Shown here: positions 36,580 to 45,283 of the stretch, one piece after another
How positions within the stretch are numbered: position 1 is the stretch's first letter
Layout: every line of letters starts with the position of its first letter
From: Chamaecrista fasciculata
Taxonomy: Eukaryota > Streptophyta > Magnoliopsida > Fabales > Fabaceae
Assembly (NCBI GenBank): GCA_003254925.1
Contig: QANZ01009649.1
Coordinates: 179,973 to 243,972, forward strand
DNA length: 64,000 nt
Direction: 5' to 3'
Made by a program: the position numbers and the translations under genes
The notes under the pieces: model-generated
What the model saw: the letters and a program-made list of their open reading frames with translations, nothing else
Told to the model about the DNA's origin: nothing
Databases searched by the model: none

Positions 36580-38036
36580 ATGGAACCTCATTTGAAAGAG
36601 GTAGTTGGGGTTTTATGTGTGATATTGCTATTACCTGCACTATGTACTTCCCAAGACTATACGCCCTCTAGAGCAACCTATTATGGTAGCCCTGATTGCT
36701 ATGGAAACCCACGTACGTCACCCTCTCCTTCCTCATCATTTACTACCCATAACACTATAACTCCTTCTTTGCATTCTAACTCATTCTTTAGTACCGAAAA
36801 AATCTATAAAAAGTTAGATAACTTTTGCAATGCAATTTGTAATCGTTAGATCTGCCTTTTTATTTTGAGATTTGTGCAATAAAACTTATTGTACAAATCT
36901 CAAGATAAAAAAGACAAATCTAACGGCTACAAATTGTATTGCAAAAGCTATCTAACTTTTTATGCACAAACCTTTGTTACTCTAGTAACTATGACTAACC
37001 CAACTTCATTCTCGATGCAATGCAATATGAGTTTTAACCCAATCCAAGCTAGGACATGCCCATGTGGACTTTAATTTTTGGCACGTGTTGATAGTTTGAG
37101 ATTTTTATCTTTGTTTAGTCTCAAGTTTAATTTACATTTGGATGATGCATGCATGCATGCTACACTTTTGAATAGTAAAATGTGCGTTGCGCATTCAGTA
37201 AGAAATCAACAGTTTTGTATGTAATTAGTGTTATTATTCATTCACAAAATATAATAATTATATACATATATACAGGGGGAGCTTGTGGATATGGGGAGTT
37301 TGGAAGAACCGTGAACGACGGGAGTGTTTCAGGCGTGTCTGGGCGGCTATGGAAGAATGGTGCTGGATGTGGTGCTTGCTACCAAGTAATTTAATTTAAT
37401 TCAATTCAATTAAAACTCTCAAACATTTAATTTGTTTAGAACTAGCATAAAACCCGTGCGTTCGTACGGTTTTTTCCTGACAGTTTATATAATTGAGAAT
37501 CCTCGCAACTTAAATATAATCAGGTGAGGTGCAAGAACACAGAATACTGCGACGAGTACGGAGCATACGTAGTGGTAACAGACTACGGCGAAGGAGACAG
37601 AACAGACTTCGTGATGAGCCCTCGCGCCTACTCCAAATTGGGCCGCAATCCCGACGCCGCCACCGAGCTCTTCAAATACGGCGTCGTCGACGTTGAATTC
37701 AAGCGAGTCCCCTGCAGGTACTCCGGCTACAACATCATCTACAAGGTCCACGAGCACAGCAAATTCCCTAATTACTTCGCCATCATCTTCCTCTACGTCG
37801 GCGGCCAGTACGACGTCACCGCCGTTGAGATGTGGCAAGAGGATTGCCAGGAATGGAGGCCCATGCGTAGAGCCTTTGGTGCAGTGTTTGATTCGGCTAA
37901 CATGTTTTCTGGACAGATCCTTCTGAGGTTTCAATTGAGTTCCAGTGCTGGAGTTTACTGGGTTCAGTCTAAGAATGCTATCCCCAATGATTGGCAGGCT
38001 GGTGCTACTTATGATTCCCAGGTTCAGCTAGATTGA
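36580..38036 (+). CDS. EXLB1: Expansin-like B1, secreted cell-wall protein
   Basis: Three exons join in phase: 36580-36712, 37276-37385 and 37524-38036, giving 251 residues. The N-terminus has a signal peptide (hydrophobic VVGVLCVILLLPALC, cleavage near residue 25). The double-psi beta-barrel domain starts with SRATYYGSPDC and GACGYGEFG and carries the expected Cys pairs (GAGCGACYQV, CKNTEYC). The HFD motif of true alpha- and beta-expansins is replaced by RTDFVMS, as expected for expansin-like proteins, so wall-loosening activity cannot be assumed. The C-terminal carbohydrate-binding module covers about residues 150-245 (VTAVEMWQ, WVQSKNAIPNDWQ). In Arabidopsis EXLB1 is next to CLPR4, as here. 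Confidence 0.95.
36806..36963. repeat. 158-bp near-perfect palindrome (MITE-like hairpin) in EXLB1 intron 1
   Basis: Left arm ATAAAAAGTTAGATAACTTT and the reverse complement of the right end ATAAAAAGTTAGATAGCTTT pair along about 75 bases each, around a 5-8 base loop near 36880-36885. It lies in the sense of the EXLB1 pre-mRNA, which would fold into a long hairpin. It may be a small MITE; I see no clear target-site duplication. Confidence 0.8.
37442..37470 (-). mobile_element. Possible Helitron-like 3' end remnant in EXLB1 intron 2
   Basis: On the minus strand a hairpin, CCGTACG-AA-CGCACGG, is followed 7-8 bases later by CTAG and then T. This order (hairpin, short spacer, CTRR, T) is that of a Helitron 3' terminus. 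The intron is only 138 bases, so at most a fragment is present. Confidence 0.35.
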
Positions 38037-40487
38037 ATTCTATTCTCAACCTTCTTCTACTTCTTCTATTCTATTAGGGAGGACCATACCAATATATCAT
38101 ACCCTATTGTTTGTTATATATATAGCTCTCTCTCTCTCTCTCTCTACCCTCTTTCTTCTCTAGCTTGCTTTGCTTGTGTCACTCTGAACAATGTAAATTG
38201 TCACTTGGTAACTGCTGTGTCTGCTGGAATAAACTTATGGGGTAGCTAGCTGTACTTTCCATTTCTGATGGAATATATTATATATGAATGTATTATGAAT
38301 ATTAAATAAAGATAACTCTTTGTTTTCCAACTTGGCTTGCTTTTGAGAAGAATGATCCTGGACAAAGTATAAGTAAGATTCTATGCAAATCTGAACGTAA
38401 GCGGTATCAAAATCATTCTCTATCTCTAAATTTTATAAATAATCAAATAATGATGGTGCCTGTGAGTGACAAAGTACTGCACTTAAAAGGGTCACTTAGT
38501 GCGTGGAATGTCTTGAATCAGCCTAGAAAAGTGTAGTGTTCATTGATTCATACCTAACTAATCTGACATTGACACTTCAAAACAGTATTAACCAAAATTA
38601 AGGAGCCCATAGACCGAAGTGTTTAGCTCAATCAACACCTAGTTTTGACCTCAACTAACTAATGAAGCGGCCTCTCTATATTGTCTTTCTCACATTGGAA
38701 TTTAATAATAACTTTCTATTTGTGAAACTGCGGGAGTGAGAGTAATTTCTCAAGTTAAACTGTCAGCATGTTTCTTTTTTTTTTTTTTTTTGGCCTGATG
38801 TTTCTAGTTATATTGGAAACTAACAGCCAATCGAACTGAGGCTTCTAGTTAAAAAGAACACGAGTTAAGGTGAGGAAACCTCATACTTCTACGAGTTACG
38901 ATCACATCACCTCAAGATTTGAGTTCACGAAATGAAAAATTATATACTACAAATCAAGAAGAGATTCAACAGTGAGAAACAGAGTCCATCTGAATAGAAA
39001 TGTGAAATGAAATATATAATTCAGTTAGTAAAAAAGGCTCTTGTAAAAATGGAACATAATTTCTTGGAAAAATTCACCAATCCAGCAAGCCACCCAGAAA
39101 AAGACTTCAATCCACTGGGTAAACGCATGACAAGACTCAGTGAGTGAACAAGGTCTGTGCAGACTGCCAATGTAAAACAGAATCAATCACATATTACCCA
39201 ATAATTGTTAATAGTATATTTGCATCAGAATATCTGTCAGTAGCAAAACTTCGTCTCCTGTTAATTAGCAAGTTTAGTCTCTCATTACTCAATAAAGCCA
39301 TATGTTATACTTGGTATTTGGTAGGAAATATCAATAATCACATGGATAACAGATTCATTTATTTTCTCACCCCAATTTGGATTTGGTAGTGGGCAAGATA
39401 ATTATTGAACAATTAATATGTCATGTTATATACCTATATAATGCAAATAACTTCCAATCCCTTTGTAGATCCATAAGAGAAACCCTTCTAGAGAAAACAT
39501 TAGAAGAAACCCATAATGAAGTCAAGAAAGTAATTCCATCATAGAGAAGGTGAGGTGGGAGGTGTTTATTGTTAAAGACTCTTGCATTCCGGTCCAACTA
39601 GATACACCACTAAGTTACTAGAATTGCACATTGCCAAAATGTTTTATACTTCCTTATTCCTCCCAAAAAAGACTTACATAAATTCTTTTTCCACGGAGAG
39701 GAGAGAGGAGATTGTTTGTTAGAGTACTATCCATAACCAACATTCCCAAAATAAATAGAAAAAAAACATACAAGGTTTTTCCTTGCTCAGAGACAGGAAG
39801 CAGGTGAATCCAACATACGTATTAAAATTTAGACTAAAATGCATAAAATCTCATTGAACTTTGAAAAATAACAAATGACCTCTTGAATTTTTTATTTTGG
39901 GCAAATAACCTATTTTGTTAAATTTTTTATTAAAAAATCAATGTTTTTAATTTTTGACTACTATTAATTACAATAATAGTTAATTTTAAATTTTACAAAG
40001 AAATTTAAATTTTCTGAATGAAAATCTTAACAGAAATAGTTTTTTGCACAAAACATGGTTCTTAAAATCAGACCAGAGACCAGACCGGTCGGTTGAACCG
40101 AATGAACCAGGAACCAAACCTTGGTCTGGTCCAGAATATGTTAAAAATCGTTCATATACAGAACCAGTCATGACTCTGTATAGTCGGATTAAACCAAACG
40201 GTTTGAAGGGTTGAGCAGTTCAGATTTATTTTCAAGGCACAAAATGAGAAATTCAAGGGAACTTTCATCACTTTTAAAAATTGAAGGGTTTTTTTTGCAC
40301 AGTAACTAAAGTTTAAAGAACACTGATGGATGGATGTCATACTGCCACCTCCTGTTAAGAAACATAAAAACTCATCCGTGACAAGGCAACAACTAAATGA
40401 GAAATACATTCAAGAAAAGAAAATAATGGTTATCATAGTTCATAACTAAGTTTCAATGAGAAGCCAGAAATCACCTCTTTGCGTGCC
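38037..40487. other. Intergenic DNA between EXLB1 and the SUVH gene (convergent)
   Basis: It starts with the EXLB1 3' UTR, including a (CT)n run near 38127-38145. The rest is AT-rich with no supportable gene; a possible transposon remnant is at 40058-40220. Confidence 0.5.
40058..40220. mobile_element. Possible hAT-type remnant
   Basis: The stretch beginning GGTTCTTAAAATCAGACC, with CCGGTCGGTTGAACCG and later AACCAAACGGTTTGA, resembles the ends of plant hAT-like elements rich in ACCGG/GGTTGAACC. No duplication is seen. Confidence 0.3.
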
Positions 40488-43400
40488 TCAATACATTCGT
40501 CCAGAACACTCCAAAGAACCACAGTAGCAATCCTTCTTCTTTATGTTGCCATCAGAGTCATAAACTTGATCTATCATATAATTGTAATCGTAGCTCAGCT
40601 CTTGCAAGGGAGGGATGTTCTCGGCAGCAAAAAACATTATGTGAGGTATCCTCTTGTCATCATGATCATAAAGGACGTTCTGAGCATAAAGATTAGGGGA
40701 ACAACTATGGTTGATAAATCTCCCAACATTACCATACTTGAGAGCATCAATGGTGAAGCCACCATTCTCAACAATTTCACAAGAACTTGAATGTGCATCA
40801 GGCATTAGGGTCGAAAGTCCATCCCATAGAGTATTGTTGTAATCGTTCCCAATATCAAACAGATACTCATCATTACCAGTTCTTTGCTCCGCTTCCTTCT
40901 CTTCAAGAAGCTCTCCTATATATTCACATATAAAACTTCCTGAAGGGATTGAATTTAAGGATCTCACACCCCATCCTCTTGTCTTGGTTTTAAATATTTC
41001 AAGTTGAAATTGTATGCCGTGTTGGCTAACTCTGTTATGGCATGTTGAAGGACACTTACAAGAAGCACCACACTCATAGACAAGAGACTTTGCTTCTACA
41101 ATAGCCCCATTATGATTATATGGGATCTCCCCCCCGTTTTTGACTGCACAAGAACATTTCGCTGAGTCAGAACATCTATTAGCACAACTACATGCCTCTC
41201 GAGGAATGGGATTGCACCAATTAGGATATATCATTTTAGTTGTGTATTGAAATGGAGGAGGTTTTTCATCATCTATGGTATTCACAGCACATATCGGAAT
41301 TGGCTCTAGCCCACCAGAAATGTCATCAACACATACACCCTCTCTTACTTTGAATTTTTTGCATTCCTTAACTTCTTTCCAAGCAAGTTCTGGTTGACCC
41401 GCTATTCTTCGCAGCTTGAACCTATATACCAGCTTACCGTGTGGTCCCATCTCCTGCCAATATGCCTCAGCTAAATACAGCCCATCATAAACATATCTCT
41501 TGAATTTTCCATCCGTTGACTCAGTACCACGTATCACCCGAATAGGATTCTTTTCCTGAACACTATTCTTCAAAGCAAGATTGCCCCTCTCAAGCTTCTG
41601 ATCTTCAGGCTCTTTATCACCACTTTTTATCACATTTCCCCCCTGCCCAGTATAAGTCAAGACATCTGAATCACCCAACTCATCAGCATATCCCCCAGAT
41701 GAAACAACACTAGTAGCAAGGATCTTACCATTATGCACCACGTAGTCAATGCCACCCTGAATATGGCGATGAAGGCCAATTATATTAAGTTCCACCCTAT
41801 ACTGAAATTCATCACCAACTTCAACCCCAGGGACAGGTCCCAACATCTGCTTCCCTTTGTTAATATATTTCCCTTTTTCTTTAAGGATCTTAGCTGCTTG
41901 GAAATCAATCCTCCTATAAGTGCTTGATCGGTCTTTCAACTTTGCTTCTTCCTCCTGCAGAAGCTTCCTAGAAACAGCCTGGAACAGGCGCAATGTCTCT
42001 CTTACTTTATTTCGGGTGACATTTGAATCATTGTCATGACCGATCAGATTACCATGACCAAAAGGAGGAACATTAACATTGAAAGCATACGATATCGGGG
42101 CAACATTTGTCACTTCCATATCTTCAATAGAGTCAAGAGGATCTTTGTCTTCCCAAACTACTAGTTGACCCATACCCTCAGAAGCACAACTCTCTTTTTT
42201 CCTTTTTATGGCCTTCTTCCCAGAGTGATTTGGTGAGTCTTTAGTCTTGGTAGGAACTTTAGACCTGTCAAGCCTTGCAAGAGAATTATTTTTCTTTCCC
42301 TTGCTTTTACTTGTATTACCAGTTACATTAAATTTGGAATAACCTTTAATTTTGCCGTTCCTCCAAGGACATTCAGATTCAGACATCAAACCTAGCACAA
42401 TTATCCTGTCATGAGATGAAGCCTGCAATCCATCAAAATCTTTTTCCAACTTATGACGATTACTTGATATAATTAAAGGCTTTGTCTCAGGACTTTGGCA
42501 TCCCAAATGAACTACCATCTCCGTTCCTGACGTTCCTCCTTTAACTGCTTTGCCCTTATCTCTTGTACTATTCAGTGGCAATTTCATCTTGGGAGATGGG
42601 CCAAATCCATCCAACTTCTTCACTTTCTGTGTGGCATTACCCTCAACATCACCTTGAACTATGTCCACTAGATTGCAAGCATCTCCGTGTTTGGCATTCT
42701 TTTCCACTTCTTTTACATCAGAGGACGCTACCTCTTTCAACTCCTTGTCATCTACAACCAAGGTCCGTTGATCCATACTCTTGTTACCCAGAAAGGAGGA
42801 TCCCTCTAAACACTCATCCTTACTGAGGTGTGGAGCATTTCGTCCACATAAAGGAGGATAGTCTCTGATGGCTGAGACTTTCCTTTGAGGAAAATGCCTT
42901 CTAGGTACATCCTTCTTCAACGAATCGCTAGAGCCAGCTATACCAGCATTTGGTGACAAGAATACCGCACCACCTAGGGAAACCACTTCACCATTGGGAG
43001 AAGAAGGGCCACATTTATTCAAGTCTTTTGACATACTAGATGAATCATCACATTTTTCAGCTTCTGCAGTTCTTGTAGACTCCAAATCTACCAAGCCCAC
43101 TGACTTCACTTTTACTTGTCCATCGTCTGTCAAAGGAGGCTTGTCTGCATTATTAGATGAGACCACTGTATTTTCTTTCTTCAAACTACATTCATTTGTT
43201 TGTGGAAGCCTCTCAGTAGGAAGTGAACTACTAGGAAACTGAGAATGTTGGGACTCATCTTCAAGTTTAGAAGGTGTAAAATATTTATCCTTTAAATCTT
43301 CACCACTCTTATCCTCAACAATTGTACCGTTCACAAAACCAGAACTAGCAGTATCTAGGTTCGGTGTTGAATCAATTCTGGGCGCAAGCCGTCCACATCC

Positions 43401-43571
43401 TGCAGGGAAATCCCGAATGGCAGACACTCTCCGCCGTTTATACATGGGTTGAGAAATATAAGTGCAATCTTCATTTCCCGACGGTGGCCTCCCAGCTCTT
43501 CCATCATTATTACTGTTATTGACAGATGCAACCATCTTCACTGATCTTGGACGCGGCAAATTCCCCATCAT
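40488..43571 (-). CDS. SUVH5/6: SUVH5/6-type histone H3 lysine-9 methyltransferase
   Basis: An intronless coding region of 1027 residues from the ATG at 43571. This nuclear enzyme places H3K9me1/2 and binds methylated DNA, linking histone and DNA methylation. Domains in order: a long variable N-terminus with two copies of VSAIRDFP/YPPxCGRxAP (near residues 50-70 and 232-250); SRA/YDG domain, about 578-735 (GPVPGVEVGDEF, VIRG, YDGLYLAEAYW); Cys-rich pre-SET, about 778-860; SET, about 865-1003, with RGWGVRS, NHSCSPN (954-960) and ELSYDYNY; and post-SET CYCGSLECSGRMY at the very end. All catalytic motifs are intact. Length exceeds the Arabidopsis members (about 790) because of the N-terminus. 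In-frame sequence upstream of 43571 has no ATG and overlaps a probable splice acceptor at 43585/43586. Confidence 0.95.
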   Translation of the reverse strand: MMGNLPRPRSVKMVASVNNSNNDGRAGRPPSGNEDCTYISQPMYKRRRVSAIRDFPAGCGRLAPRIDSTPNLDTASSGFVNGTIVEDKSGEDLKDKYFTPSKLEDESQHSQFPSSSLPTERLPQTNECSLKKENTVVSSNNADKPPLTDDGQVKVKSVGLVDLESTRTAEAEKCDDSSSMSKDLNKCGPSSPNGEVVSLGGAVFLSPNAGIAGSSDSLKKDVPRRHFPQRKVSAIRDYPPLCGRNAPHLSKDECLEGSSFLGNKSMDQRTLVVDDKELKEVASSDVKEVEKNAKHGDACNLVDIVQGDVEGNATQKVKKLDGFGPSPKMKLPLNSTRDKGKAVKGGTSGTEMVVHLGCQSPETKPLIISSNRHKLEKDFDGLQASSHDRIIVLGLMSESECPWRNGKIKGYSKFNVTGNTSKSKGKKNNSLARLDRSKVPTKTKDSPNHSGKKAIKRKKESCASEGMGQLVVWEDKDPLDSIEDMEVTNVAPISYAFNVNVPPFGHGNLIGHDNDSNVTRNKVRETLRLFQAVSRKLLQEEEAKLKDRSSTYRRIDFQAAKILKEKGKYINKGKQMLGPVPGVEVGDEFQYRVELNIIGLHRHIQGGIDYVVHNGKILATSVVSSGGYADELGDSDVLTYTGQGGNVIKSGDKEPEDQKLERGNLALKNSVQEKNPIRVIRGTESTDGKFKRYVYDGLYLAEAYWQEMGPHGKLVYRFKLRRIAGQPELAWKEVKECKKFKVREGVCVDDISGGLEPIPICAVNTIDDEKPPPFQYTTKMIYPNWCNPIPREACSCANRCSDSAKCSCAVKNGGEIPYNHNGAIVEAKSLVYECGASCKCPSTCHNRVSQHGIQFQLEIFKTKTRGWGVRSLNSIPSGSFICEYIGELLEEKEAEQRTGNDEYLFDIGNDYNNTLWDGLSTLMPDAHSSSCEIVENGGFTIDALKYGNVGRFINHSCSPNLYAQNVLYDHDDKRIPHIMFFAAENIPPLQELSYDYNYMIDQVYDSDGNIKKKDCYCGSLECSGRMY

Positions 43572-44162
43572 CAGTCCAAAACCATCTGTAAGATGTACAC
43601 TATTCAAGCTTAGACAACCAATATTCTTTTCTTGTGTGAACAATGAACCATTGAAACAAAAATAAAACGATCAAATGAAAAAGCCAATATGATATATCTT
43701 TTCTACTTTAAAAGAGCAAGTTGTTTACAAATTTATTTTCTAAAATTGCCCTTGTGATCTTTCTATTTCTACAACTATCTGTAGTTGGAAAGGACTCAAA
43801 AGGGGACAAAATTGACATTTGCCTCCATTTAGTTATGATAACGTAGCCACTTGGGCAACACAAACCCCTTGGGAAATCATTGTGTCCTTCTCTTTAATTG
43901 CTCTAAAACTCAAGTAATAACATTTGGCACCCATCGGAAAAGTTACATCGTTTGAACCTTTAGTAACCTTTAAGCCAACCAAAAATGACTCCAAGTAGGG
44001 CCGACCATATTCACAATCATCACCAATGAAATAGATCACTTTATCAAAATTCATCAGCCTGGATATGTTATTACTTCGTCTAAATTTCATACGAATCATT
44101 CTCTCCAAAAATGGAAGAAAGAGTATATGGTGGTAGTATTTTAAATTACACTTGTACCAAAA

Positions 44163-44466
44163 ATTTCTCATCAATTCCATTACCCTCCACTTTTGAATAT
44201 CTCCTGAACAGAGAACGACTAAAAGTACACTAATTTATCCATAAGAGAGAACAAATTACAGTACTTAATTCAAATAGATGCAAATTTCTATCATAAAAGA
44301 GACTGATAAACGGATTTGTGGAAATGGGCAGCAAGATGTCAATGTCTTCATTCCAATCACAAGATGATACAACCATTAAGTTAATTATTTATAATTATAT
44401 ATGTGAGGGCAGTTAGGATGTGTGAAGAAAAAGGAACACCACAAAATGCAGATGAATTCACAAATA
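44163..44466. repeat. 304-bp direct repeat, copy 1, ending at the N
   Basis: It matches 44468-44771 base for base with three differences (for example taccc/tcccc and cgacta/cgacca). Confidence 0.95.
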
Positions 44467-44467
44467 N
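44467..44467. other. Single N between two copies of a 304-bp repeat
   Basis: The N separates the end of copy 1 from the start of copy 2, the pattern left when two overlapping contigs are placed end to end. Confidence 0.85.
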
Positions 44468-44771
44468 ATTTCTCATCAATTCCATTCCCCTCCACTTTTG
44501 AATATCTCCTGAACAGAGAACGACCAAAAGTACACTAATTTATCCATAAGAGAGAACAAATTACAGTACTTAATTCAAATAGATGCAAAATTCTATCATA
44601 AAAGAGACTGATAAACGGATTTGTGGAAATGGGCAGCAAGATGTCAATGTCTTCATTCCAATCACAAGATGATACAACCATTAAGTTAATTATTTATAAT
44701 TATATATGTGAGGGCAGTTAGGATGTGTGAAGAAAAAGGAACACCACAAAATGCAGATGAATTCACAAATA
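44468..44771. repeat. 304-bp direct repeat, copy 2, starting at the N
   Basis: It is the second copy of 44163-44466, continuing into the SUVH 5' region. Confidence 0.95.
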
Positions 44772-45039
44772 CACAAAGACGAAAATTTTAAAAGAAGGAA
44801 GCAAAAACCTGAAAGAAGCAGAGACGACGAGACTAGCCACCCCACCGTTGACGAGCACAAACGACGACGATAAGCGGCGTTTTCCAACTTCTCTCGCGGC
44901 GTTTTCTGCTTCACTTGCGGCCTCTCTTCCTTACCATCGACGGGGGTCAGGGTTTGAGGCTGATCGAGTTGCTATAGATCATCGATTTTAGAATTTTTAT
45001 TCAAATTATTATTATACCTTTCTTTTGTTATAAAAATTA

Positions 45040-45282
45040 GGCCAAAGTCCTATTTTAGTCCCTCTGTTATGCTCATTGTTCCAAATAGGTCCCTCAGTTA
45101 TTTTTCGTTCCATATTGGTCCCTCAGTTATCCAAAACTTGTCAAAGTTGGTCCCTCTAACGTTTTCCATCCATTTTTCCGTTAAAAAAATAGGAAAAATA
45201 AGCTTTCATCCCCAAAAGTTTTATTTTCTTATATTAAGGTCCTTTTCTTTTTATAATAGGATCAAACCGTAAGAAAAGAAAA
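45040..45282. mobile_element. MULE-type terminal sequence cut by the N at 45283
   Basis: It begins GGCCAAAGTCCTATTTTAGT and has repeated GTCCCTC(A/T)GTTAT units, like the ends of other 'GGCCAAAGTC' elements here (13067-13615 and the gap edge at 61771). The right side is missing. Confidence 0.55.
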
Positions 45283-45283
45283 N
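45283..45283. other. Single N at the left edge of the Gypsy fragment
   Basis: AT-rich MITE sequence lies on the left and GC-rich retroelement sequence on the right. Confidence 0.7.

Larger units (their letters stand above)
43585..44945 (-). other. 5' UTR and 5' UTR intron of the SUVH gene (inferred)
   Basis: On the minus strand, an acceptor CTTACAG|ATGG (exon starts at 43585) and a donor CTTTCAG|GTTTTT (exon ends at 44809) define a leader intron of about 1.2 kb. The GC-richer stretch 44809-44945 would be the first, non-coding exon. The intron carries the 304-base duplication around the N at 44467, so its true length is probably shorter. Confidence 0.5.

Noticed and set aside
44690..44914. 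74-codon minus-strand frame upstream of SUVH
   Set aside because: It spans the inferred donor of the leader intron and part of the duplicated artefact; it is better read as 5' UTR.
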